Origin: Allodiplogaster sudhausi
Taxonomy: Eukaryota > Nematoda > Chromadorea > Rhabditida > Diplogasteridae
Assembly: GCA_945643635.1 (NCBI GenBank)
Contig: CALZFC010000045.1
Span: forward strand, 1,872,501 to 1,936,500
DNA: 64,000 nucleotides
Direction: 5' to 3'
Numbering within the stretch: position 1 is the first letter of the stretch; each line of letters opens with the position of its first letter. Under the pieces are notes generated by a model. It had not been told where the DNA came from, did not search any database, and saw only the letters and a program-made list of their open reading frames with translations. The position numbers were made by a program, and so were the translations under genes. Below, one piece after another: positions 1 to 14,563 of the stretch.

Positions 1-2991
<2,991 letters not shown>

Positions 2992-3422
2992 CATAAGATT
3001 CATTCCATGGAGATTCTTCTTCTTTAAAATGGTCTATATAACCTTTCAACTTGTTTAATGTGAGCTTTTAGTTACAAATGCTGTAATAGAAGAAAGTTTG
3101 TTTTCTTAAACTGGTATTAGTTCCTATACATAAAAAAATGTTGTTGTTGTTGAAGTTGTTGTTGTTTTGTTATTATTTGTTTAAATCACATTTTTTATCC
3201 ACATGCAATAAAGACTGAATTATCCACACCTATTTCATTTTTTTTTTGCTTTACGTTAAGGCGCTTGTTGATATTGTTGTTTGAATTGGTAGTTGTGGGT
3301 TTGTGATGAAACAGTAAAGTTAAACGAAAGTTAAAGGAAAGAGATAAATCAGGGAGAGGATAACGAGAGTGAGAAAGTGTCTAAAGTTTCAATTAACTTT
3401 CTTTTATGCTTAAGCTGTGGCC
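2992..3422. other. Intergenic gap between METTL1 and mitoferrin
   Basis: 431 bases between the METTL1 stop and the mitoferrin start. It holds a short GTT/TTG trinucleotide run near 3140-3175 and T-rich tracts. No ORF or RNA gene is supported. The two genes lie head to tail, so the 3' UTR of the first and promoter of the second must fit here, or the pair could be an operon with trans-splicing; no splice-leader evidence can be read from DNA alone. Confidence 0.6.
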
Positions 3423-6402
3423 ATGGCAGACGACGACCCATACGAGAGTTTGCCAACGCACCACATTGGGGTTAGTGTTAGTGCTTTGCTCTAGTCTTGC
3501 TTAGTTTATTGTCTTCTTTATGCATTTTGTAGTTTTTATCATATTTTTATTATTCTTACTTCTGATAGGGGTTGAATAGATAGTTCCAAAATAAGCCTGC
3601 CTCAATGCTATACGCTTTATTAGTAGTTAGTTGATGATTGAAGTAGTTACAAAGTGCTCTTCTTCTATCTTACCCTTTTTATTATTGTAGCCACACTATA
3701 AATAAGAATTTTCCCTTGCAGGTGCACCTGGCGGCCGGCGCAGCGGCAGGCATAATCGAGCATACGGTCATGTTCCCGTTTGACTCAGTCAAGACGCGCC
3801 TCCAGTCCCTCTGTCCCTGTCCCGAGTCTCGCTGTCCCACTCCCGTCCACTCTCTCCTCAGCATTGTCAAAAGGTAGACCAATTATTGTCATAGAGATGT
3901 CCATACAAATTGTCACTGCATTATTGACTATTATTTTAAGAGTGTACAGTAAAAATGGTACATTTAAGGGAGGGCTGGCTGAGGCCGCTGCGAGGAATGA
4001 ATGCTGTGGCAGTGGGGGCTGGGCCTGCTCACGCTTTCTACTTTACTATCTACGAGAAGACTAAGGTTATTCTAACGTTTTTAATTATCTTGTGCATTGA
4101 GACAAAAAACTTCATTATCAACCGCAATAATATTCTGATGGGATTAGTAATGCTATTTGATCGTGATCCAGAAATTGTGATGTGACTCGTGTGTTTGGAT
4201 TGCATTTGATATGATAATATAGCTTACCTATAATAACCGAAGACACCGTTGAAAACTTCACAAAAACCATAAAATTCAGGCATTCCTCACTGGTAACACG
4301 GCCGGGCATGCCAATACATGGGCTTACGGTGCCTCTGCAGTCTTGGCCACTCTCGTTCACGACGCAGTCATGAACCCGGCTGAGGTATCTTATTGCTTCT
4401 CAAGAGTATACGATATTCGTATATGCAAATGAGCATGAGGCTGCATTTGAGGGAACACCATCTGGGCTAATTTGATAGAGTTGTTTAACAATCCGCATTT
4501 ACTTTGTAGCACACTCGAAATTACTTCCTGTAGTATTCATTATTCTGCATCTATGTCGAGGTCTTTAAGCGAACTCGCTCAGTTATTAATGGATTGAAAA
4601 ATAGTAAAATCCTTTCCATTCATAGCTAAACCTCGTGATCATGGTGCTGATTTGAGGTTGTGAAGCAGCGAATGCAGATGGCATACTCGCCATACGGAGG
4701 CTCCTTGGAGTGTGCGAGGTTAGAACAACTATTTTACTTATTTGTTTTAGTTGATTGCCTGGAAAGTTTCGCCGATCTGATAATGTCTTTGATCGTTCTC
4801 TGTAGTCGCAGCAAATGAATTTCTCTTTCTACTTTAGGTGTGTCTATCGTCGCGAGGGTCTCATTGCCTTCTATCGTTCCTACACTACGCAGCTCTCCAT
4901 GAATGTCCCCTTCCAGATGGTTCATCTTGTCACCTACGAATTCTGGCAGCAGGTCACTACTATCTGTTCATTGAAAAGCTTACACAACTTCTGTTTTAAC
5001 TTAATTACCTGTACATGAACTCAGCATGGCACATGCCCTTGTTCAGTGCTTATTTAATCATGTAGTCAGAAAAGAACACTGTAAGCCATTTCTGCTGAGA
5101 GAATAATTGTAAGGAACAACTCGGGTTGGGGATCTAGACTATTGTTATTATCTGTTTGAGTAGATTGTAGAATCTTTTAACCCCCTACTGCATTCAGGTC
5201 CTGAATCCTTCGCACTCCTATGATCCGACGAGCCACTTGATCGCGGGTACTTGGAGTCTTTTCTGTGTTTCTTCTTTCCTCTCTCTACCTATCTATGTCT
5301 CTCCATCTCTAATTGCTACTTTTTTCCATTTTTACTTTTCTTTTCTGTCTCGCTCTTTCTCTGCCCATTCCATATCTCTCTTCCCCAGGCGGTCTTGCTG
5401 GCGGTCTCGCTGCAGGAGTGACAACTCCGATGGACTGCGTGAAGACGGTGCTGAACACTCAGCAGCGGCCGGAGATCCACGGTGCTCCTGGCGAGCAGGC
5501 TTCCGTTCTGCTCAAGGTCAGGGTGCTGTGGCAGAGGACCAGCCTCTTAAAGTTCATAAAGGATGTGGTATGGTAATCTCGGAATCTTTCGTGGCTTTTC
5601 ATTCAATGTTCTGTATGCAGATACAGTAAGAAATTATTATTAAATGAAGAAATCTAGAAAGGTCGAACTCAGTATAGTGATTCCTATCTATTCCTGGAGC
5701 AGGGAAGAAAAGGGTCCATGTAATGCATGGACCCACTTTGGTTTTTGACCGGTTTTGACCGGCCAAATTTACCCCACTCTTATAACCTGAAGAGATAAGG
5801 TACTTAACACGAGACCATTTAAAAGGAGATTTTTAATAAATAACGTCTTTTTACAGAAATTTCTTCCCCCTGACCCCCCTTTTTTTACTCTGAGCGGCGG
5901 TTTGTTTGGATATGCTTATTTTTAGGGAAAAAAATTTTTTTTTACTACCCCACCCTGATTTTCGAGCCTATTTTGGGTTTACCCCACCCTACTTATCCGA
6001 GCCATGCATGGACCCTTTTCTTCCCTGTTCTGGAGTAATGACAGGCATTTCTCATTGCCAGGCCACGTCCAGCTACCGTGGCATCTCGGATGCCGTCTCC
6101 AACATCTACCGTGCACGTGGCTTGGCAGGCTTCACATGCGGACTCCAAGCGCGAGTCATGTTCCAGGTTGGGGAAATTGTGATATTAGAAGGACCATTCA
6201 GATATTTACCCAAGTTTCCTATCTATTGAAAGAAACGCAAGCCAAAACTGTATTGAAAATACCATTTTTTCATGAAGAGCTCTACACTGACTTGTTTCCT
6301 ATACCAACAAATCCCTTTAAGGTGCCCGCAACGGGTCTCTCGTGGTCGGTGTACGAACTGTTCAAGTTTGTACTTGGAATTACAGTTGAGAAGAAGAATT
6401 AG
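3423..6402 (+). CDS. mfn-1: Mitoferrin-type mitochondrial iron carrier (SLC25 family)
   Basis: Inner-membrane carrier that imports iron for Fe-S cluster and haem synthesis. Ten exons join in frame: 3423-3470, 3722-3873, 3969-4065, 4280-4384, 4657-4718, 4838-4952, 5198-5246, 5389-5516, 6062-6166 and 6322-6402, giving about 313 residues, normal for the family. All three SLC25 repeats show the PX[D/E]XX[K/R] signature: [21 protein letters not shown] and [11 protein letters not shown]. Mitoferrin-like stretches include [29 protein letters not shown] and [13 protein letters not shown], ending [17 protein letters not shown]. The start ATG at 3423 sits in a CC-ATG-G context and begins a short acidic exon ([16 protein letters not shown]). 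The intron between exons 8 and 9 carries a hAT-like MITE. Assignment to mitoferrin rather than another SLC25 rests on remembered family sequence. Confidence 0.93.
5700..6027. mobile_element. hAT-like MITE inside a mitoferrin intron
   Basis: A perfect 21-bp terminal inverted repeat begins CAGGGAAGAAAAGGG at 5700-5720 and is mirrored at 6007-6027. The flanks are near-identical 8-mers, TCCTGGAG (5692-5699) and TTCTGGAG (6028-6035), which looks like an 8-bp target-site duplication with one change. CA-starting TIRs and 8-bp duplications are hallmarks of hAT transposons. The 328-bp body has no coding capacity, so it is non-autonomous. Its right end lies 34 bases before the exon 9 splice acceptor. 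Confidence 0.75.
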
Positions 6403-6891
6403 GAAGGCTCGACTTACTTTTTGGCAGCGAGATAGAGAAGAGATATCCGTGATATCACCCGCCTCCCTTTTTCTCCTGCCGGACTGATAGCTGTGATTTT
6501 GTTGCCCTCCTTTTCTCATATGGAATGCTTTTACTCGACTATGCTCAGAGTCTTCATGAAAAGCGCGTATGAAAGTGGCCTCAGCCAAGCAGACTAGGAC
6601 TTTTGTTTGTTTGTTGTTTTCCTTTCTTCTTTGTTTTCATATATCGAAGTATAATGAACCGGTCAAAGTTATTGTTGAGAAACTAGTTGAGAAAGACCTT
6701 AGGTAGATGAGATTAGTTATTTCTTTCTTTCTTCTTCCTCTTATTCAGACTCGTGTGTATGCTGCCAAAAGTTCTAAAGATAATGGCCAGAGAAGTGAAT
6801 CTTTCGTCCGAACGTTAACGATGACCGAACTCCTAGACACGATTCATATAGGCCATTGCTTGACTTTAGCATCATACCAACGATCTCTCTG

Positions 6892-6945
<54 letters not shown>

Positions 6946-8443
6946 CTCTCTCACTCTCTGTCATAAAAACAGTCTCTGCGTTTAGATTTCATTACGTCCT
7001 CGCCAGGCTTTGTAATCCCTCCATTTTTGCTTGCTTCTATGAGAACTAAAATCAGTGGAAATGGTATAAAGTTTTACGATCGCGAAGTAAATGAAATGTG
7101 TACGAAGACGCTGTTTGGTTCAGGTGTTGGCGATATCTGGAGATGTGATTGGAGATGTGATGTGCCTCCTTGAAAGGTCTGTTTGCAAGTGGCCGAAACA
7201 ATGTTTCTTCCAAATGTGCATCCCATCGTCCCGCTTGAGTTCTCTCCTTACGCCAGTCATTCGCAATGACATTGTCCTTTTCACTTCTCAACGTGGCAAT
7301 CACCAGAACAACCTTCGAATGGTCTTTCTTTCTATCGATTATGGTTGGGAGGCCGCGCTAGTTCACCTAACTATTCTAGACGCAGGCATAAATAGAAGGG
7401 AGAGATCGACAGCGAGAGAGAACAGGAGAAAATTCTAGGCAAGCTGCTGATTCTGGGTTCAAGGAGCTCACTTCTTTTTCCTCTTGGATTTCACAATGCA
7501 CTCTCTTTCTGTTTCTTCATTCTTGCTTGTCTGCTCCAGATGATGTCATTTGTCCGTCTTCCACATCTCAAACGTTTCTTCCCCCTCTCTCTCTCTCTCT
7601 CTCTCACTCTCTCTCTCTTCTCTGTCTTGTTCTTTCGTCAGCTGGCTTTCTAAATATAGTTTCTTCGTTTTTTCAAGGTTTGCCAATCATAGATGGTATA
7701 AATCTATTAGCTGTTATCAAGGGGATAGCGGTGATGTTCGGTGATTCATCTTTATCTGTTCTTTCATATTGGGCCTGCGCTGCCCGTCGTAGCTGATGGT
7801 GAGAAGAGAAAATGGAGCGTGCAATGGAAAAGAGATAATGAGAGAGAGAGAGAGCGAGAGTTATGAAAGTGCAATTGTGTTTTGCGAGGCGGGAATGCAG
7901 CCACCAAAGTTCCATTCTTCTCCCCTCTCAGCTTGTCACATGGTCCTCCTTGATTACAAGGACTACACTCGCACTATTTAGCTCTTTCATATCTAAGTCG
8001 CGACTGCATATTTACATTGAGTTTGTCCTTTGCGACTTAATTATTTAGCAATAATATTTCAGGCCTTCGCTTAACCTCTTCTTTCTCCATAGCTCCAAAA
8101 GTACCAATGTGTCAGTTTGTCATCACTTTCTTTTTTTCCTTTCTTTCCTTGATAGGGGAGTGAACATAAAATAGTGGTCACTTCACTATTTGCTGACTTG
8201 TGATCGATTATACATTTATTGCTCCACTAGGAAATCGTTCACCGAATTGCCTTTGCTGATTCCATGAAGTATTTATTTCTACCTCTCTCTCTCTCTCTCC
8301 TTTACATCTCTTTCCCTCTCTTTATCTCTCTCTCTCTCCCTCTCTCTCCTTCACTCTCCGTCTCTCTTCTTGCTTTTCATTCTCTTGCAAGTCCTCTCCT
8401 TTTTCTTAACCATAACTGTCGTTCTTGTTGAAAGATTGCTGTC
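6403..8443. other. Intergenic region with CT microsatellites
   Basis: About 2 kb between mitoferrin and the CISD gene. It contains a long (CT)n tract near 6888-6941 and shorter CT-rich runs near 7583-7622 and 8284-8356, plus a GA run near 7838-7856. Open frames here are low-complexity Leu-Ser or Arg-Glu readings of these tracts or have no family resemblance. No gene or RNA is supported. Confidence 0.6.
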
Positions 8444-9564
8444 ATGATTGCAGCGTGCTCTGCAATGTCTGGGAGTGGCAATTCCTCGTGCCACCTCAAG
8501 GTCGCCTTCATCGCTGCCGGACTCGTGGCCAGCGGCGTCGCCATCGGCTATTTTGTTAGTTTCCTTATCCATTCTAACTTCGGTCAAGAAAATCCTTTGT
8601 AGTTTTCTATGCAATACACAGTGGCATTTTTGATGCAGTGACTCATCAATTGGGCACAGTAATCTTAAAAGTATAACTAAATATGGACTCGTGGGTCTAA
8701 TTGTATGTTCGATCACTGTGAATGTGTGTTTGCAAATTCCTCAAGGACTTTTTTTTAGTCCTGGCGCAAAACTAAAGCTTTTCTTATCTTCTCCATTAAT
8801 CATAGATCGCAAGTCGCCGACCGAAACGCGTGAACTGCAAGCACCAACTGGGCAACTCCAAGGTATCCTGCGTGTATTTACTGTACCTGACTTGTTCTAA
8901 CGTTGCTTTACTCTAATATAATACTTTCGGTCGTTTAAATTGAATGTTTATGATGCTTATGAATGGATATTGAGGTAGCCGACACCGTGGATATGGAGGA
9001 CATTGGGGACAAGAAGGTGTTCTGCCGCTGCTGGAAGAGCGAGAAGGTACGAATTTCTCTGCAAACTTTTAGCTATTCATATTTGTTCTGCTTCCTCAGA
9101 TGCTTTCGCGATTTCTTGAAGTGCATTAAAGTTAACTTTGTAAGGTAGTTTCACTGGAAAGAAGTTGAAAGTTTTTGATTTACCATTTCAAAGGCGTTAA
9201 GAAGTTATGATCAATCCTGACTTATTACATTTATTTGAATTGCGTGAAAATAAATTAGCTAACGATTTTTTTACATTATAAACAATATGCTTTTGCGATT
9301 CTTTGCCTGAAATAGTCGATTTCAAATTATTTCCAAAAAAAAAAGAGTTGCAAATTGGCTGAAGTAGCCTAGAATGCTCAAAACAGGAATAGTTTTTGGA
9401 AGTTTGAACTGCGTGGAGTACTTCTTTTATAAACTATTTTTTTTGTTTAAAAAAATAAAGTTTCTCCCAAACTGCAGTTCCCGTACTGCGATGGCGCGCA
9501 CAACCGACACAATAAGGAGACCGGAGACAATGTCGGCCCTCTCATCGTCAAGAAGAAGGAGTGA
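8444..9564 (+). CDS. cisd-1: CDGSH iron-sulfur domain protein (mitoNEET/CISD family)
   Basis: Membrane-anchored [2Fe-2S] protein of the outer mitochondrial membrane or ER. Four exons fit one frame: 8444-8554, 8806-8862, 8975-9046 and 9478-9564 (stop TGA 9562-9564), about 108 residues. The first exon gives an N-terminal hydrophobic anchor ([18 protein letters not shown]). The cluster domain is split over the last two exons: [12 protein letters not shown] joined to [20 protein letters not shown], holding the three-Cys/one-His ligand set (CxC, then CDGxH). Two in-frame ATGs, 8444 and 8465, are possible; the second matches usual CISD N-termini better, and the sequence before it also resembles a splice acceptor. 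Whether it is the CISD1 or CISD2 orthologue cannot be decided. Confidence 0.93.
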
Positions 9565-10478
9565 ATGGATGACCGGTAGATGATTAGCGGTACAGTATTC
9601 TCCACCCTTTATGCAGGGGTTGTAAGGGATAATTTATGATCAATGTTTGTGACTTCTCTTAAATATGTGCTTATAGAATTGAATGACCCTATGCAATGCT
9701 TGATTATGCTTATTTCATGAAGGAGATTAAATATTATGGTTTCTAACCTTCCAGACATCAGCAGCATTCGTGAGCCTGGAGAGTTTAGGAAAGAGCAGGA
9801 GGACGGACCGCAATTGTTGTATGTAATAATTGCTGGCTCCCGTTTAGTGGTTTCACTTGACATCATAACAATACGAGTTTGGATGCACCCGAATCTTCCG
9901 CCCACTGAGTGTAGACAGAAGAGAAAGTAATGGTATGAGGGCCTGGGCGGGAATCACGAATGAGGCTAGCTGAATGGAGAGTAAGAAGACCAATGAATTG
10001 CAGAAGGAAGGAGAGACAATGAAAAGTTGGAGAGGAGAGTGGGAAAGAGTTGAAGTTATTAGTTCAAAACACTAAAAAAATAGCTACGCTCCAGTTTATT
10101 CTCAAGCGCCCATAGGGGAAGTTTTAGCTGTAAAGGTAAGTGAAAGGTTTTAAAGCTATTCTTTATTAATGATGCATGAAATAGGTACTGAACGACACGC
10201 TTCCTCTGCTTTTCTTCTTCTGGGTCTCACTTAGCACAAGGACAAACGGCGAGATGTAATCGGCCTGTTTTTCCTTAGTTAGAATGGGAGAAGCTCCCAT
10301 TATGCCGTGATTAATGGATTGATAATTTAGGCATGTGGTGAGATGAGCATAGCAATGAGATAGCAATGAGGCAATTAGGCATGACAGAACGAGAACCAAG
10401 TAGAAAAAAGTAGCTCATACAACTTGAGGAAGTGTGAAAGAAAGGGAAGAGAAGCAGAAGATGAGAGAGAGAGAGAGA

Positions 10479-10513
<35 letters not shown>

Positions 10514-10957
10514 AAGATGGAAAGAGGGGGGAAGCTTCGAAAGCGTGTGCCCTCAGCCGATACGTTCCGAAAACTCGACCACCCATGCAGTTGACGCTTT
10601 ATTTATCGCTCTTCCTATCAGTTAACAGCTAGCTCGGTCTCGCAAAAGAGTAATCACTCTCCTCTATTTAAGTCATCTAGAATAACTATTATGTCATAAT
10701 ACTTATAGTATATTGTTGCCTTAGAGATGCGCTTCGCATAAAATTCTCCTTCTCGTTGTGTCTTTAAAGGAACAGGAAGTATTAAAAATTTTCCGAGCAT
10801 CATAGTAGCGGCTCTCTAAAATACATGCTCTCTCTCTGTTTCTCTTTCTCTCTCTCTCTCTCGCCCTCGTATCAGGCAAAAGGCGCGAATCCAAGATTAA
10901 GGTTCTGGCTATTTTAAAAGTCCTCTTTGTAAAAGAAGTAGGTGACTCGATAGAAGG
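9565..10957. other. Intergenic region with GA/CT microsatellites
   Basis: About 1.4 kb without a supported gene. Contains a (GA)n tract near 10459-10512 and a CT tract near 10828-10863. The minus-strand ORF over 10311-10586 is a reading of the GA repeat and is not accepted. Confidence 0.6.
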
Positions 10958-12510
10958 ATGCGAGTGGCTGCTCTCCTCTACCGCGACGGCCTCTGCCTGC
11001 TGCTGCTTCTCTCTGGATCTTTCGACGAGGCGGCGGCTTGTGGTCCGACTGCTACAACCACTCTGCCGACGCCAATGTCAGCACCCTTTAAAGATGTTTC
11101 AATTTTTTGAGTTCGCTTAAAAGTCGGTTATGTACATACATCAAAGAATGTATTTCACTAGCATTTCTCTTTATGCAAGTGTGTTTATGCAGCGTTCTCA
11201 CTCACATGATTCGACTTGGCACATACACTCCATTGTCAAAGTATATTTCACCATATTTCTATTTTCACCGCACTCATACAGAAAACACGTTCTGCAGAAC
11301 GACATAAACTCTACTCACGACAACGTCGACGTCAACAACCACGACTCCGAGTACCAGCACGATTACTTCAACTCCGACTCCGAGCACAACCACCGTAACT
11401 CCAAGCAGCAGCACTACTACTCCAAGCACCACCACCACTACTCCCACCACCACTACCACCACCACTCCTAGCACAACAACCACTTCTACCAGCACCACTA
11501 CGACTACTCCGAGCACAACAACTACCACTCCTAGCACGACCACGACGACTCCCAGCACTACAACCACGACTCCGACCACAACCACCACAACTCCTACCAC
11601 CACAACCACCACTACTACCACGACTACTCCGAGTACGACGACCACAACACCGACTACGACCACTACAAGCACCACTACGAGCACAACGACCACGACGACA
11701 ACCACGACCACGCCTCCGACCACCACGACCACTACTGTTGCGGGTCAGCAGAACTCGCCATCATATTGGGTTTTTCTAGCCTTTGAACAGGGATATTTGA
11801 AGAATACACTGGAAATCATGAAAGGCTTGTCTAACTTCAAGAATGCACTTTCAGTGTGAACACTGTGCACGCGCGAGCAGCTGAATACGAACCCGGTTCG
11901 GCCGACTGCCGTGCCATTCGCATCCGTCACCATCATGGCAGATGCCAATGGCTGCCTCACCATGACTCTCACCTGCAGCGCTTCCGCTTTTCCATTCATT
12001 CTGGTTGGCTTCTTTGCTCATTACTCACATAGTACATCGTTGGGAATTGCTGGCCTCCAACTGTATATTCCTGGGAATCTTCCATGCTCGATATAGAATG
12101 TCCACCCCCTTGGAATGAAGTAAACGTGGTGCTATATGCGAAATTTCATCTATGCTTTAAAAAAAAATGGTCCAAGATGTCTGCAATGAGGTAATTAATC
12201 TGCGAACATATCGGCCATTTTGGAGGAATATCACTGTATTTACGTATTTGTACACTCTTTATAACAAAATTCACGTGCGTTTTACAAGGGTAATTTTGTT
12301 AGATAATCAAATGGGAAATAGGCAAAAGAAAGTATCACTCGATGATCGGTAGAAGGCGAGAAATGAGACAAGAATGTCTAGTTCAACCTGGGCGCGGCGG
12401 GCGGAATGTCAGGGCCAGCGCCTCTCATGTTCTTGCTGACCTGCGGGCTTGGCGGCTGGATCATCCCTATGTCGGGCATCATCGCCGTCAACGCAGAATG
12501 CAACCCTTAG
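10958..12510 (+). CDS. Secreted Thr-rich single-C6-domain protein with an in-frame TGA at the first cysteine
   Basis: Four exons by comparison with the two minus-strand relatives: 10958-11076, 11358-11743, 11855-12003 and 12382-12510. Exon 1 encodes a signal-peptide-like start (MRVAALLYRDG, then CLLLLLSG). Exon 2 is a mucin-like Thr/Pro/Ser stalk of about 125 residues. Exons 3 and 4 encode one C6/DUF281-like extracellular domain (ADANGCLTMTLTC; FNLGAAGGM; LTCGLGGW; AECNP-stop). Intron phases match the relatives (phase 1 before the domain, phase 0 inside it). Where the relatives start the domain CSLC, this gene reads TGA-T-L-C (TGA at 11857-11859). That is either a nonsense mutation making a pseudogene, an assembly error, or much less likely a selenocysteine codon. 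Function unknown; the family is known from nematodes. Confidence 0.6.
11358..11743 (+). repeat. ACN codon repeat encoding a Thr/Pro stalk
   Basis: Degenerate tandem ACN triplets broken by CC- and AG-starting codons encode a Thr-rich stalk with repeated TTTTTPST-type units. Codon choice among ACA/ACC/ACG/ACT is mixed, so the repeat looks kept at protein level and is not a simple microsatellite. The complementary strand reads as a poly-Val/Gly ORF, which is a shadow. Such stalks are typical O-glycosylation platforms in nematode surface or secreted proteins (family knowledge). Confidence 0.75.
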
Positions 12511-13048
12511 AAGTCAGGCTACTGTCATCTACATACATACCTCTCTCTCTCACTCCGCTCTATTTCTCTCTCTTACTCTCTTTCTCCCTCTCTCTCTTTC
12601 TCCGTTTTCTTTCTCCCCACCTTTGCCACTCCTCGTGCTTCGTTCAGCGATTGTTGTGCCCTGAACCCATGTTATCCTTTCCGTGCCTCGATTCAATCAC
12701 ATCTTTTGTGTACATACCGTTTCTCTATAACATAATCGATCGAGATCGAATAGGAATCTTATTGTTGTAGTTATTGTGATATTTATCTTTGCAATAGTAG
12801 AGAAAACTCGGTGAGATTGAGTTCTGAAACGTGTACATATTTAGTTGTTCTTTGTACATTCGAATGTAAATACGTCGCCATGAAATATATGCTCGTGCTC
12901 AAGCCAGTAAAGTGCTGATAAAACAGTTGTACACTATTTTCCTGTATTTTTTTTTTGTTCTCTGCATCTTTCTCTCGCTCGGTCTTTATCTCAATTTCTC
13001 TCTCTCTCTCGTTCTCTTTAGTTCTCTGTCTCTTTCTTTCTTTTTTTC
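12511..13048. other. Gap between convergent C6 genes
   Basis: Holds a CT-rich block near 12540-12610 and the presumed 3' UTRs of the two converging genes. No further gene is seen. Confidence 0.5.
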
Positions 13049-14563
13049 CTAAGCAACAGCACACGTAGCAGCAGTAATGAGCTGGCTGGGATCTCTTCTG
13101 TCGAAGTACCATCCTGTGCCCGCGGCATTGCAGTAGAGTCTCGCGGACACACTCACAGAGCCCGCTGGCCGAGACACGATTCCCATGCCACGGTTGAACT
13201 GAAGGAGAGAGAGCGAAAGAGCGAGAGAATGAGAGAGAGAAAGAGAGAGAGAGAGAGAGATAAGGAAAACATTAATGAAAACAAACAGTATAAAAGTTTC
13301 AAGAGGTTTGGAAATGAATTAATCAGAACGTGATTGTGAGAGTTGGCTGAACGAAGGGAAAAATAGGAGAGAGAGAAGGACCTCAATGGTGGCATCGACG
13401 CCATTGCAAGTGAGTGTGCGCACAGCACACGGTTGACTTGCATCGACTATATCCGAGTCGAACTCCTTCTCATTCAGCCCTGCCACGGGAGTCGTGTCCA
13501 CCAGCAACAGGTTGCATGTCTTACATTCCGGAGTCTCAACATCCCTGTCGGCAGCCGCGCATGACGCCTGAGGGCATTATATTTTATCTCTTTCTCTAAC
13601 TCTTCGTAGATGGCTCCTCTCTCTCTCTCCGTCTCTCTCTCTCGCTCCTTCTTTCTCTCTAGCTAACATCTAAGATGGGAATGTTGTCTCCGACGCGAAC
13701 CCATGCATCGCCTGCTTCATTGCAGACAAGGAGTGCAGTGACGCTTTCAGTGCCCTGGTCGACTCCGTTGGCGCCCATGTTGTACTGAGAAGAAGGAAAC
13801 AGTTCAACTGCGATTAACATTCACTAAATGGCACAGACTTAAGGCCAAGTCACCTCTCCTTTCTGTTCTGGGGCACTGGAAAGACTAGAGAGGAGGAATG
13901 CTTAGTAATAGACAGACCTCAATAGTTGCTTGGTTGCCCTCGCACAGCAACTCGAGATGCAAGCAGCCCACGTCGTCCAAATAGAGGTAGTCTTCCGTGA
14001 AGTACTTCTCACCCGCCTCCGGACGATCCGGAGTTGTGAAGATAAATTGCTCTTCGCACAGCGAACACTCTGAAGCAATAGAACGAGATAGAAAGAGAGG
14101 TAACTGAGGTTAACAAGATGAGAGAGAAAATGCAAGAGAGAATGAAAGAGAAAAAGTGGGAGAGAGAAGAGTGTGACAGAGTAAAGAAAGTGAGAGAAAA
14201 AGTGAGAGAGAAATACAGAGAAGAGAATGAGAGAGAGTGACTGAGAGAGAAGAAGAGAGAGAGAGAGGAGAGAGTGACAGAGTAAAGAAAGTGAGAGTAA
14301 AAGAGGAGTAAAAGAGAGAAAGAGAGAGAGAAAGATAGAGGACAGAATGAGAGAGAGAGACTGAGTGAGAAGAAGAGAGTGAGAGGGAGAGGCTGTAGAC
14401 AGGATGTAATGCAAAAATACTAGAGAAGTGAGTGACAACGTTTTGGCTCTGTGGTTGTCGTTGTTGGAATCGTCGTTGTGAAGCCGCTGTCCCCCGTTGG
14501 AGCGCATGAGAGTGATTGGCGAAGAATAAAAAAGGAAAAAAGAACAAGAAAAGAGGATGGCAT
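13049..14563 (-). CDS. Secreted protein with Thr linker and two C6 domains
   Basis: Five exons with matching phases: 14563-14440, 14069-13918, 13784-13668, 13567-13382 and 13198-13049; 242 residues. Exon 1 encodes a signal peptide (MPSSFLVLFSFFILRQSLSC) and a short Thr/Pro linker (FTTTIPTTTTTEPK). Exons 2-3 and 4-5 each encode one C6-type domain with a CxxC opening and four further cysteines: domain 1 has CSLC, DDVGC, ELLC and LLVC plus the Cys at the start of exon 4; domain 2 has ECKTC, QPC, LTC, LYC and ATC. Each domain is split by a phase-0 intron just before an [FY]N-x-G motif. Likely extracellular; role unknown. The ATG at 14563 was chosen because it directly precedes the hydrophobic stretch. 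Intact as read. Confidence 0.8.

Noticed and set aside
11274..11732. Long minus-strand poly-Val/Gly ORF
   Set aside because: It is the complement of the Thr-codon repeat of the + strand gene; no other coding signal.
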